Below, in pieces: positions 34,320 through 42,171 of a stretch of DNA of 64,000 nt. This stretch comes from CAZNLH01 sp964573995 (lineage in GTDB: Bacteria; Gemmatimonadota; CAZMKB01; CAZNLH01): NCBI GenBank assembly GCA_964573995.1, contig CAZNLH010000001.1, positions 1-64,000 on the forward strand, read 5' to 3'. Position 1 is the first letter of the stretch; the number at the start of each line of letters is the position of its first letter. The position numbers were made by a program, and so were the translations under genes. The notes below the pieces were generated by a model, which had not been told where the DNA came from, searched no databases, and saw only the letters and a list, made by a program, of their open reading frames with translations.

Positions 34320-36027
34320 AGGAAAGAGGATCTTGATCCTGGGGGGAACGGGACAGTGTGGTATGGCGATCTGTCGCGGGCTGATAGAGCGTTCACCGGA
34401 GCAGGTTATCCTGTCGGGACTGAAGGAGGAGGAGGTAGAAAAGGGGATAGGAGACCTACGGCCAGAGGCTGAGAAGTACGGCGTGGAACTCCGTGCCGAG
34501 CATGGGAATGTATTCGTGAGAGAGGCATATAAGGATCTCACGAGGGATGAGGCGATGGAGGACCCGGAGATCCGCAAGGTCGTTCTCTCGGATATCCTTG
34601 ACAGGCTCAATGATGATATCCTGGAGGGATCCTTTCTCTATAAACTGTGCCTGCGCTATAGGCCGCACTTCATCGTCGACTGTATTAATACTGCCACCGC
34701 GGTGGCCTATCAGGACATCTTCTTCGCGTCCAGGGAGGTTAGAGAACACATTGAATCGTTCGCATCCGGGCCCATGGAACAAGCGAGGGCAGTTATCGAA
34801 AGACACTTGTGCAGCCAGTACCTGCCGCAGTTGATTCGGCACGTGCAGATATTGTACGAGGGGATGAAGCGGGTATCGACCGAGATGTATATCAAGGTGG
34901 GGACCACTGGGACCGGGGGGATGGGGTTGAATATCCCCTATACTCACAGCGAGGAGCGTCCCTCCCGCGTGTTGCTTGGAAAGTCGTCCGTTGCCGGCGC
35001 CCATTCGATGCTCCTGTTCCTGATGGGGAGAACGCCCGATGCGCCTGTTACCAAGGAGATTAAACCCGCGGCTGTGATCGCGTGGAAGTCGATTCGTTAC
35101 GGTACGATAAAAAAGAGGGGCGTCCCGTTGCCCCTTTACAGGGTCGATATCGATGATGCCTTGCCGCTGGAGGACGGACGGCAATATGAAGTAAGTTCTA
35201 CGTACCCACTGATGAAGGACGGCGATGGGAACGAGGAGGTGCTCTGTTCGGTCTACGTCAATACAGGTGAGAACGGGCTCTTTTCAAGGGCCGAGTTCGA
35301 GACTATCACTTCAATCGGGCAGATGGAATTCGTCACCCCTGAGGAGATAGCCAGGGAGGTGATCTTCGAGATGCTCGGGCGGAACTCCGGCCATGATTTC
35401 GTATCTGCCCTCGATCAGGCCTGCTTGGGCCCCTCGTATCGAGCCGGCGTCTTACGGGAAGCGGTCCTCGACAAGATGTCCCGGTTGGAGACGGAACATG
35501 GAGTAGACAGCGTGGCCTTCGAGATGCTCGGGCCGCCACGCCTGACGAAACTCCTCTATGAAGGTTACCTCCTCCTGCGCGTATGCAAGCGCCTGGAATC
35601 TGTACCGGAAAGGAATGCAGATGAACTCAGCGCTGCTGCCGAGGGGGTAATAGCCGACGATCATCGACTCAGGTCGACGATAGTATCGATTGGAATACCT
35701 ATCCTGCTCTCGGACGGACGTCGGCTGCTTCGTGGTCCCGTAATCAAGGTCTTCGGAACGGGCGAGGGATCCTCATGGCGGTACGACCGGGACCGTATGG
35801 AGGAGTGGAGCAGAAATGGGTGGGTAGACCTGCGCAGGGAAAATATGGAGAAGTGGATCGAGAGGATGAAAACGTTCCTCAGGCAACGTGGTGGAATCCC
35901 GGCGGAGGATACGTCTTCCCGCTTCGAGAGGGACAGGACGATGTGGGGGGGTCAGGAAGGGGTCGACCTGGGCCAGGTTGTGAGTTGGATATTCCGCCTG
36001 GAGGACGGGGGGTTCCGAATCAGGTGA
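34309..36027 (+). CDS. Uncharacterised NAD(P)-binding Rossmann-fold protein
   Basis: The 572-residue protein opens with a dinucleotide-binding loop, ILILGGTGQCGMAICRGL, and continues with an SDR-like region including HFIVDCINTATAVAYQD and YIKVGTTGTGGMGLNIPYTHS. The rest has no family I can name. The N-terminal third looks like an extended short-chain dehydrogenase, but a Tyr-x3-Lys catalytic pair is not obvious. Its ATG overlaps scpB by 11 bases, suggesting coupling. Its own product is probably cytoplasmic and uses NAD(P); anything more is guesswork. Confidence 0.7.
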   Translation: MSIEGKRILILGGTGQCGMAICRGLIERSPEQVILSGLKEEEVEKGIGDLRPEAEKYGVELRAEHGNVFVREAYKDLTRDEAMEDPEIRKVVLSDILDRLNDDILEGSFLYKLCLRYRPHFIVDCINTATAVAYQDIFFASREVREHIESFASGPMEQARAVIERHLCSQYLPQLIRHVQILYEGMKRVSTEMYIKVGTTGTGGMGLNIPYTHSEERPSRVLLGKSSVAGAHSMLLFLMGRTPDAPVTKEIKPAAVIAWKSIRYGTIKKRGVPLPLYRVDIDDALPLEDGRQYEVSSTYPLMKDGDGNEEVLCSVYVNTGENGLFSRAEFETITSIGQMEFVTPEEIAREVIFEMLGRNSGHDFVSALDQACLGPSYRAGVLREAVLDKMSRLETEHGVDSVAFEMLGPPRLTKLLYEGYLLLRVCKRLESVPERNADELSAAAEGVIADDHRLRSTIVSIGIPILLSDGRRLLRGPVIKVFGTGEGSSWRYDRDRMEEWSRNGWVDLRRENMEKWIERMKTFLRQRGGIPAEDTSSRFERDRTMWGGQEGVDLGQVVSWIFRLEDGGFRIR

Positions 36028-36040
36028 TGGTGGAAATTTC

Positions 36041-36056
36041 TGGCACGTGACTTGCT
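36041..36056 (+). promoter_or_regulatory. Near-consensus sigma-54 promoter upstream of the sigma-54 activator gene
   Basis: TGGCACGTGACTTGCT matches the -24/-12 consensus TGGCACg-N4-TTGCW. GG is at 36042-36043 and GC at 36054-36055, with the required 10 bases between, followed by a T-rich tract. The start near 36067 is 108 bases before the activator gene at 36175. Confidence 0.8.
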
Positions 36057-36174
36057 TTTTTATATATCGTAGCGAGTAATAAAACCCCTATACATAGCAT
36101 TTACAACTATTTATTGTTTATTATATGCCCCTTTGTAGTCCAGTTATCGACACTCGGAGACCGGAGTTGAACAG

Positions 36175-37578
36175 ATGCCGTTTTTCATCCTGGTAATCGG
36201 CCGGACCGGTGAAGAAGACAGTTTGATCAAGGCCCTGACATCGATGGACGCCGTTAGGGTTGTCTTTATGCGTGATTGGGAAGAGGCCTGTGAGATGGTT
36301 GCTGGGGAGTCCCCCCAGGTGGTTATTATCGACGGTATTATCATCCGGGAGAGAGGGGTCTCGATAATATCGAGGATTAAGCGGATCAGAAGCGACACGA
36401 AGATCCTTATCGTGGCCAAGTGCCCGACCGTTGAAATAGCGGTGGGGAGTGTCAAGGCGGGGGCGGATGAATTCCTGGTGTATCCGCCCGACATCATCAA
36501 ACTGCGCTCGATCTTGAAGAATGAGGTGGAGGTCTGGCGTTTGAAGGCATTCGGAAAGGATTTTTTTCAGCGTCAGCGGGAGAAATACGATTTCAGCAAT
36601 ATCTACGGCGAATCGCCTGAAATCAAGAGGGTCTTCCAGTTGGCGAAAAAGATCATACCGAGCCGGAACGCGACCATCTTGATATGCGGTGAGACTGGAA
36701 CCGGCAAGGGATTGATAGCCAGGGCGATACATTACAACAGCGGGAACGGAAGAAACGGTGGCGCGGAGCGTCCTTTTGTAGAGATCAATTGTACCGCTAT
36801 ACCTGAAAATCTACTCGAATCGGAACTCTTTGGTTTCGAGAGAGGGGCATTCACCGATGCGAAGAACAACAAGAAAGGCCTCTTTGAACTAGCCGACGGC
36901 GGGACGATCTTTCTCGATGAAATCGGGCACATGGACCACAACCTCCAGATAAAACTCCTGAAGGTCGTGGAAGAGAAGAACTTCAGGAGATTGGGCGGCG
37001 TAACGGACATTCACGTCGATCTCAGGATAATAGCAGGTACCAATATGGACCTCGAGACTGCCATCGAAAATGGGCGCTTCCGAAAGGATCTCTATTACAG
37101 GCTGAACGTCTTTACGATAAGGATGCCGCTATTGAAAGAGCGTGGAGATGATATAAAGATCCTCGCGAGGCATTTTCTGGAGGTCTACAATCGGGAACAT
37201 CACAGGACGATCAGGGGATTCTCCAAGAGTGCAATGGACCTCATGATGAATCACGACTGGCCTGGCAACGTGCGGGAGTTGAAGAATGCCGTTGAACGAG
37301 CCGTCCTGATGGCCGAGGGAGATCAGATTGAGGTGGACAGCCTGCCCATTGAGCCGGACGAGTCAGTGGGAGACGGAATTGGTAAGGATGAGACGAACAA
37401 TTCAAGTATCGTCCTTGAACTGGGTGGGATCGGAATCCCCCTGGAGATCATAGAGAGGGAGGTGGTGGAACGGGTATTGAGGCTCAACAGGGGGAACAAG
37501 AGCAGGACAGCACGCGCGTTGAAGATTTCCCGCCCCAAGTTGTTGAGGATGATAAAGAAGTATTCAATCAATTCATGA
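36175..37578 (+). CDS. Sigma-54-dependent transcriptional activator with degenerate receiver
   Basis: This 467-residue NtrC-like protein has an N-terminal receiver-like domain (1-120), a AAA+ domain (about 140-380) and a Fis-type helix-turn-helix (about 425-467, ending NKSRTARALKISRPKLLRMI). Walker A is GETGTGKG, Walker B GTIFLDEIG, and the sigma-54 contact loop is GAFTDA, a known variant of GAFTGA. The receiver keeps a candidate Asp (IIDGII) but lacks the N-terminal acidic pair and the conserved Lys (LVYPP in place of LxKP), so normal phosphorylation is doubtful. A sigma-54 promoter directly upstream suggests autoregulation, and another precedes the next gene. Its partner kinase, if any, is not adjacent. 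Confidence 0.92.
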   Translation: MPFFILVIGRTGEEDSLIKALTSMDAVRVVFMRDWEEACEMVAGESPQVVIIDGIIIRERGVSIISRIKRIRSDTKILIVAKCPTVEIAVGSVKAGADEFLVYPPDIIKLRSILKNEVEVWRLKAFGKDFFQRQREKYDFSNIYGESPEIKRVFQLAKKIIPSRNATILICGETGTGKGLIARAIHYNSGNGRNGGAERPFVEINCTAIPENLLESELFGFERGAFTDAKNNKKGLFELADGGTIFLDEIGHMDHNLQIKLLKVVEEKNFRRLGGVTDIHVDLRIIAGTNMDLETAIENGRFRKDLYYRLNVFTIRMPLLKERGDDIKILARHFLEVYNREHHRTIRGFSKSAMDLMMNHDWPGNVRELKNAVERAVLMAEGDQIEVDSLPIEPDESVGDGIGKDETNNSSIVLELGGIGIPLEIIEREVVERVLRLNRGNKSRTARALKISRPKLLRMIKKYSINS

Positions 37579-37603
37579 CCGGGCCCCTTCCAACTTATTC
37601 CGC

Positions 37604-37620
37604 TGTATCGAGTTGATACA
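37604..37620. promoter_or_regulatory. Inverted repeat, possible enhancer site
   Basis: TGTATC-GAGTT-GATACA is a perfect 6-bp inverted repeat with a 5-base spacer, the geometry of many sigma-54 activator sites. It is about 410 bases upstream of the sigma-54 promoter at 38015. Confidence 0.3.
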
Positions 37621-37716
37621 CTCTCCTTGTTGCAAGAGTAAGAATCACCTCTAACTCTATGTGATAATTTCAGTTATGAGATAAGGACTGAAAGTGGGGA
37701 GGTAATGTAACGAAAT

Positions 37717-37729
37717 GTCACACGGTGAC
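37717..37729. promoter_or_regulatory. Inverted repeat, possible enhancer site
   Basis: GTCAC-ACG-GTGAC is a perfect 5-bp inverted repeat about 300 bases upstream of the sigma-54 promoter at 38015. Nothing else is recognised in 37579-37927. Confidence 0.25.
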
Positions 37730-37927
37730 GTTCACGGCCTCCATCCATCCCAGGAGCGCATTAAAGAGGGGGAGAAATGGCACAAGATGTTGTAGTATAG
37801 GGGAGACTGGTTCAACATAGAGGTGTCGATGAACCAATAGGCACCTGTGAGGAAAATTGGAAGGTATCGTTATATCAGAGGTGCGATATCGGCTGCCCCA
37901 GGCTGGAAAGCAATCATAATAAAACAC

Positions 37928-37956
37928 TTCACAGGAACGCTGTAACCAATGATAAT
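37928..37956 (+). promoter_or_regulatory. Possible sigma-70 promoter upstream of the secreted-protein gene
   Basis: TTCACA, 17-base spacer, GATAAT (5 of 6 matches each). It would make a leader of about 120 bases containing the sigma-54 promoter site. Confidence 0.4.
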
Positions 37957-38014
37957 ATTATAGATACGGTGTTGTGGCCTACCATTTCTTTTCCATACCC
38001 GCCTCCCCGCGGCA

Positions 38015-38030
38015 CGGCACGAGTGTTGCA
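38015..38030 (+). promoter_or_regulatory. Near-consensus sigma-54 promoter of the secreted-protein gene
   Basis: CGGCACGAGTGTTGCA differs from the consensus TGGCACg-N4-TTGCW at only the first base. GG (38016-38017) and GC (38028-38029) are 10 bases apart. The start near 38041 gives a leader of about 40 bases containing the AGGAGG site. An inverted repeat TTGCAAT (38026-38032) / ATTGCAA (38041-38047) overlaps the -12 element and the start site. Confidence 0.75.
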
Positions 38031-38082
38031 ATGTCAGGTAATTGCAAGGTTTCTTCAACTCACCGGCAAGCAGGAGGTGAAC

Positions 38083-38691
38083 GTGTTAAAGAATAAGGCG
38101 CCGCTCGGTATGTTGCTCGTTATCTTCCTCGGTATTGTGATCTATGTGGGGTGTGGAGAGTTTGGAGGTCCCCTTGATAACACCCCCTCGTTTGACAACC
38201 CAACCGCACCGAGTCTTCCGTCCCTTGATGGGATATCTGTGCTGGCGCGCTCGGGCGAAGGTGGGTATGTACTCTCGGGAGGACATGATGGTGAAAGTGG
38301 CGGGCACAATGGGAGCGGTGGGGCGATGTATGCCGAGATGGAGTTGGATTCAAAGGGCGGAAAACTGAAACTCGGTGATATCACGGTTGACTTCCCAAGA
38401 GATGCGGTTCAAGGGGATACGACCATCACTGCCAGCATCACGATCACCGACCCTTCCCTGTACTTCTGGGCCCTGGCCCCGGAGAATTATACCTTCTCCA
38501 AGGATATTACAATATCCGTCAAACTCGACAACGCCGCACTCGATGGGATCGACCCAAGTTCCATTCAGTTCTACACCTGGGATGAGACGAACGAGGATTG
38601 GGAAGTCGTCGGTGGATCATATGACTTCGATGAGAACGATATGGAAGTCGAAACCGATCACTTCTCTTACTGGGCACTCGCGAGCGACTGA
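38083..38691 (+). CDS. Secreted (possibly lipid-anchored) protein with ZU5-like beta domain
   Basis: The 202-residue protein starts at a GTG five bases after AGGAGG. An N-terminal hydrophobic segment ends VIYVGC and may be a lipoprotein signal, although the lipobox is not canonical. A low-complexity Gly/Ser/His stretch (about 55-80) follows. The beta-rich domain has GGKLKLGDITVDFPRDAV, YTFSKDITISVKLD, FYTWDETNEDWEVVGG and TDHFSYWAL. This order resembles ZU5-like domains that end in a WxxV...T.HFS.WA pattern. The function is unknown, with surface or periplasmic location likely. A near-consensus sigma-54 promoter directly upstream and the activator gene before it suggest regulation by that activator. 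Confidence 0.75.
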   Translation: MLKNKAPLGMLLVIFLGIVIYVGCGEFGGPLDNTPSFDNPTAPSLPSLDGISVLARSGEGGYVLSGGHDGESGGHNGSGGAMYAEMELDSKGGKLKLGDITVDFPRDAVQGDTTITASITITDPSLYFWALAPENYTFSKDITISVKLDNAALDGIDPSSIQFYTWDETNEDWEVVGGSYDFDENDMEVETDHFSYWALASD

Positions 38692-38924
38692 TAGGTGAAG
38701 GGAGTCGATAGGATGATGATGTCTTCGATACGATGGATATTCCTGATCTGGATGAGTGGTCAATTGGTGGAGTTTGCTCGTCGCGGGATGACCGGATGGA
38801 GACGATGCCCAGTTCGCGTTCGATCCCATGAGGGATAGCAGGACATGGCGATAACAGGATGGTATGAGAACAGGGACAGGGAAACCGAATTGACATAGGC
38901 GACCGACACGGTCTGTAAGGTTAT

Positions 38925-39009
38925 AACCACAGATGGTTCTCAGTCTTACCTCCATGGTTGAATCCAAAAGATATTTTGGATCAGGGACTCTCTGAGTCCA
39001 TCTGTGGTT
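38925..39009 (+). ncRNA. Multi-hairpin structured element upstream of the TPR/HD-GYP gene (candidate)
   Basis: An outer 12-bp perfect stem pairs AACCACAGATGG (38925-38936) with CCATCTGTGGTT (38998-39009). It encloses two perfect hairpins, ATCCAAAA-GATA-TTTTGGAT and GGACTC-TCT-GAGTCC. The result is a multibranch structure 58 bases before the ATG at 39067. It does not match the c-di-GMP riboswitch consensus I remember. CATCTGTGGTT-type sequences also occur as interspersed intergenic repeats in other genomes, so it may be a repeat rather than a regulator. The rest of the 38692-39066 gap holds no supported gene. Confidence 0.5.
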
Positions 39010-39066
39010 TTATTATCTCCCATTGACCCGGGAAGTGCCTTTCCCATATCGAGGTGTGTTTCAAAG

Positions 39067-40797
39067 ATGGCAATTGCCAAGAAAGACGGTGCGGAACGTA
39101 AAGTGGCTGAAAGGGGCGAGCAATGGCTCGAAGAAGCAGAGATCCTCGACCAGCGGGGAGAATGGGAGGATGCCGAAGGGCTATACAGAAAGATCCTTGT
39201 CGGTGCCGAGAAGTGGGGAGATCGTTCGTTACATGGTCACGTGTTGCGAAAGATCGGGGAGATAAGGCGAAAACAGGGAGATTCCGTTGCGGCCCTCAGG
39301 CTCTTCCACTCGAGCCTGAAGTTGTTCGGAGACAGGACGGATAAAGAGGAACTCTCCCACCTCTACAATAATATCGGGCTTGTCTTTTTCAATCGTGGCA
39401 AGTGGAGGCAGGTGAAGCGCTATTTCGGCCGATCGCTGCTAATAGCCAGGAGGATGGGAGATAAGCGACTGGAAGGGCAGATCTTCAATAACCTTGGAAT
39501 CCTGTACCACATATTGGGGCATAATTCCAAGGCGGTTCGGTGCTTCGAGAAGGCCTTCCACAGTTACCGCTTCATTCACTATGACAGGGGGACGGCTCAG
39601 ACCTACAACAACCTTGGAATGTTGGCCCGCGACCGTGGTGATTGGGATAGTGCCCGGGATAATTACGAAGAGAGCCTCGAACTGGCCAATAAACTGAAGG
39701 AATATAACCTTATCGGGATCACCTCACTTAATCTCTCGCTGGCGCTGATACACCTCGGCGAGGTGGAGGAAGCAGAAAGGTATTGTAATCAAGCCCATGG
39801 AATCTTCCAGCGCTTGGACGACAAACTCGGCGTGGCCGAGTCATATCTCCACCATGGAATCATCCAGAGGTGCAGGGGAAAATTCAGTGATGCGGAGAGG
39901 TTCTTCAAGAAGAGCATAAGGATCAATCGGGGGATCAAGAACGACCTTGGCCTGGCGGAGTCGCACCGGGAACTGGCCCTGCTCTACCAGGATCAACGGA
40001 AGGGGAAGCAGGTCCTTGCGCACCTCGGCACCGCATTCCGGATCTTCCAGGAGTTAAAGGCCGAACTATACTTCGAGGACATCAACGACAAGATCCGTGA
40101 CCTGGAGCGGATATTCTTGGAAATTACGAGGAAGATGGGTGAGGAGGTGGAATCGAAGGACACTTATACATATGGTCACTGCCGCCGGGTGGCACACTAT
40201 TCCCTGCTGCTGGCAGACGCCATAAATCTCTCAGATGGGGATAAAAAGGCCATCCTGGTGGCCGCCTTCCTGCATGACCTGGGCAAGGTCAGGATACCGA
40301 AGGAAATATTGAAGAAGCCGAAGAAACTGTCACCGGACGAATATCTAATGATCATGAAACACCCACAATGGGGTGTAGAGATACTGGAATCGATCGAATT
40401 CCCATGGGAGATAAAGCCGCTTATCCTGCACCACCAGGAGCGATATGACGGTACCGGTTATCCCGATGGATTGAATGGAAAAAAAATCCCCCTCTGTGCC
40501 AGAATCATATCAATTGCGGACTTCTTCGACGCCCTCTCCACTGATCGTCCATACCGCAAGGCGATGGCGGTCGATGATACTATTCATATCATGGAGAGGG
40601 AGTCCAACAAGGCCCTCGATCCGGAACTGTTGGATGTCTTTATCCCCATTATCCGAGAGCACTATCAATCCGGTGATTCCTTGATCGGCGAGGGGGATAT
40701 GAGTGATTTTACCAGTTTCTGGCTGGAGAATGTCGGTCTCTACAAGACGGACACCGCAAGTGATAGAATTGCCGGTAGCCGACAGACAGTCGCCTGA
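39067..40797 (+). CDS. TPR-domain HD-GYP phosphodiesterase (c-di-GMP hydrolase type)
   Basis: The 576-residue cytoplasmic protein has about seven TPR-like repeats (35-340), with units such as YNNIGLVFFNRGKWRQVKRYF, then an HD-GYP domain (360-535). Its metal and signature motifs are HCRRVAHYS, AFLHDLGKVRIP and HHQERYDGTGYPDGL, followed by RIISIADFFDALSTDRPYR. HD-GYP proteins hydrolyse c-di-GMP to GMP or pGpG. With the GGDEF protein at 25961 it gives the window both making and breaking activities attached to TPRs. The ATG at 39067 is chosen because the upstream frame overlaps the structured element; GAGGTG precedes it at a long distance. Confidence 0.92.
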   Translation: MAIAKKDGAERKVAERGEQWLEEAEILDQRGEWEDAEGLYRKILVGAEKWGDRSLHGHVLRKIGEIRRKQGDSVAALRLFHSSLKLFGDRTDKEELSHLYNNIGLVFFNRGKWRQVKRYFGRSLLIARRMGDKRLEGQIFNNLGILYHILGHNSKAVRCFEKAFHSYRFIHYDRGTAQTYNNLGMLARDRGDWDSARDNYEESLELANKLKEYNLIGITSLNLSLALIHLGEVEEAERYCNQAHGIFQRLDDKLGVAESYLHHGIIQRCRGKFSDAERFFKKSIRINRGIKNDLGLAESHRELALLYQDQRKGKQVLAHLGTAFRIFQELKAELYFEDINDKIRDLERIFLEITRKMGEEVESKDTYTYGHCRRVAHYSLLLADAINLSDGDKKAILVAAFLHDLGKVRIPKEILKKPKKLSPDEYLMIMKHPQWGVEILESIEFPWEIKPLILHHQERYDGTGYPDGLNGKKIPLCARIISIADFFDALSTDRPYRKAMAVDDTIHIMERESNKALDPELLDVFIPIIREHYQSGDSLIGEGDMSDFTSFWLENVGLYKTDTASDRIAGSRQTVA

Positions 40798-40879
40798 CGT
40801 CTCTTCCTCCTGATACGGCATCGAGAATACTTCTTCCAGGCCCTTTTCACCGGGGATACCGGCGACCACGATCCCTTAC

Positions 40880-40908
40880 CTTGACCCCATTTTTTAAAAG
40901 GGTTATAT
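40880..40908 (+). promoter_or_regulatory. Sigma-70-type promoter at the head of the prfB array
   Basis: TTGACC, 17-base spacer, TATATT. The start near 40915 is 70 bases before prfB. No equally good promoter or terminator is seen before 55872. Confidence 0.65.
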
Positions 40909-40984
40909 TTTATTCGTGACTAATAACTTATCGAGTAGAATAGTCCCTACCGTGTATTCCACGCTTGATTGAGGAGGTGCCCCG

Positions 40985-42089
40985 TTGCAGAAAGACATTG
41001 ATGGCAGTTTGAATTCCCTGAAGAAACGCCTCGAAGATCTCAGGGGTTATCTTTGACGTAGACGGCAAGAGGCAAGAACTTAAGGTGCTGCGGGACCGGA
41101 TGTCTCAGGATGGCTTTTGGGAGGACCACCCGCACAGCGCTACGATCAACCAGAGATTCAAGTCTTTGTCTATTCAACTTGAGCGATGGGAGGAACTGAA
41201 TCGTTCTCTCGTGGATTTGACGGAACTCCTTGGCCTTGTAAAGGAGGATGGCGGGAACGAGGGGGACATGTTATCCGACATCGCTCGGGAGACGGCCAAA
41301 CTATCCCGCCAGGTCAGGACCCTGGAGATCGAATCCCTATTTTCGGAGGAGGAAGACGAGGGGAACACCATCCTTACTATTCACCCCGGTGCTGGGGGGA
41401 CTGAATCGCAGGATTGGGCCCAGATGCTCTCGAGGATGTACCTCAGGTGGGCCCAGAGGCGAAACTTCGAGACTCGTGTGCTTGATCTCCAGGCCGGAGA
41501 AGAGGCCGGTTTCAAGGGTTTCACCTTGGAGGTCATCGGGCGCTTTGCATATGGGTACCTGAAGGGTGAAGCCGGGATCCACCGCTTGGTAAGGATCTCT
41601 CCGTTCGACGCCAATTCCAGGAGACACACCTCCTTCGCATCCGTTTACCTCTATCCTGAAGCAAAATCGGAAGTAGAAGTGGTAATCAAGAATGGTGACC
41701 TGAGGATAGACACCTTTCGCGCCAGCGGCGCCGGGGGGCAGCACGTGAACAAGACGGATTCCGCGGTGCGCATCACTCACATACCGACGGGTATAGTTGC
41801 GCAGAGCCAGAGTGAACGATCTCAGCACCGGAACCGGGAAAATGCCATGAAGATATTGAGGGCGAGGGTCTATCAGTACTATAAAGACAAGGAAGACGAT
41901 CGTCGTGAGGAACTGGACAGGAACAAGAAGGACATCTCCTGGGGCAACCAGATCCGATCCTATATATTTCACCCCTATAATCTTGTCAAGGACCACAGGA
42001 CTGGGGTGGAGACCGGGAACGTCCAGGCGGTAATGGACGGGGATATAGACCTGTTTATCGATGCGAAGTTGAAGATGGCTCCAAGTTGA
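40985..42089 (+). CDS. prfB: Peptide chain release factor 2, made by programmed +1 frameshift
   Basis: RF2 ends translation at UGA and UAA. The gene begins at a TTG seven bases after GGAGG, reads 23 codons to CTT-TGA (41051-41056), then shifts +1 to continue at GAC (41055) for 344 codons. The shift site is CAGGGGTTATCTTTGAC, with the internal Shine-Dalgarno-like AGGGG three bases before the slip codon region, as in E. coli. The product is 367 residues, with the UGA-reading SPF tripeptide (LVRISPFD) and the GGQ catalytic loop (GAGGQHVNKTD). The UGA stall lets RF2 level control its own synthesis. Confidence 0.95.
41042..41057 (+). promoter_or_regulatory. RF2 programmed +1 frameshift site
   Basis: AGGGGTTATCTTTGAC carries the stimulatory AGGGG, the slippery CTT and the in-frame TGA followed by C, the weakest termination context. 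It matches the E. coli site except for one base in the G tract. Confidence 0.95.
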
Positions 42090-42171
42090 TAATGGAATCC
42101 GCGGGGGACGTATCGACTGGCTTGGCCTATACTTGTGATCAATGCTTCAAGACCGGAAGAAGAACGGCGTT

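Noticed and set aside
37774..37790. TGGCACAAGATGTTGT as another sigma-54 promoter
   Set aside because: The -12 GC is not at the required 10-base distance from GG, and no gene starts near it.
38713..38838. Small 41-residue ORF starting ATGATGATG after the secreted-protein gene
   Set aside because: It has no clear membrane or cysteine pattern and an irregular Arg-rich C-terminus. Nothing beyond the open frame supports it.
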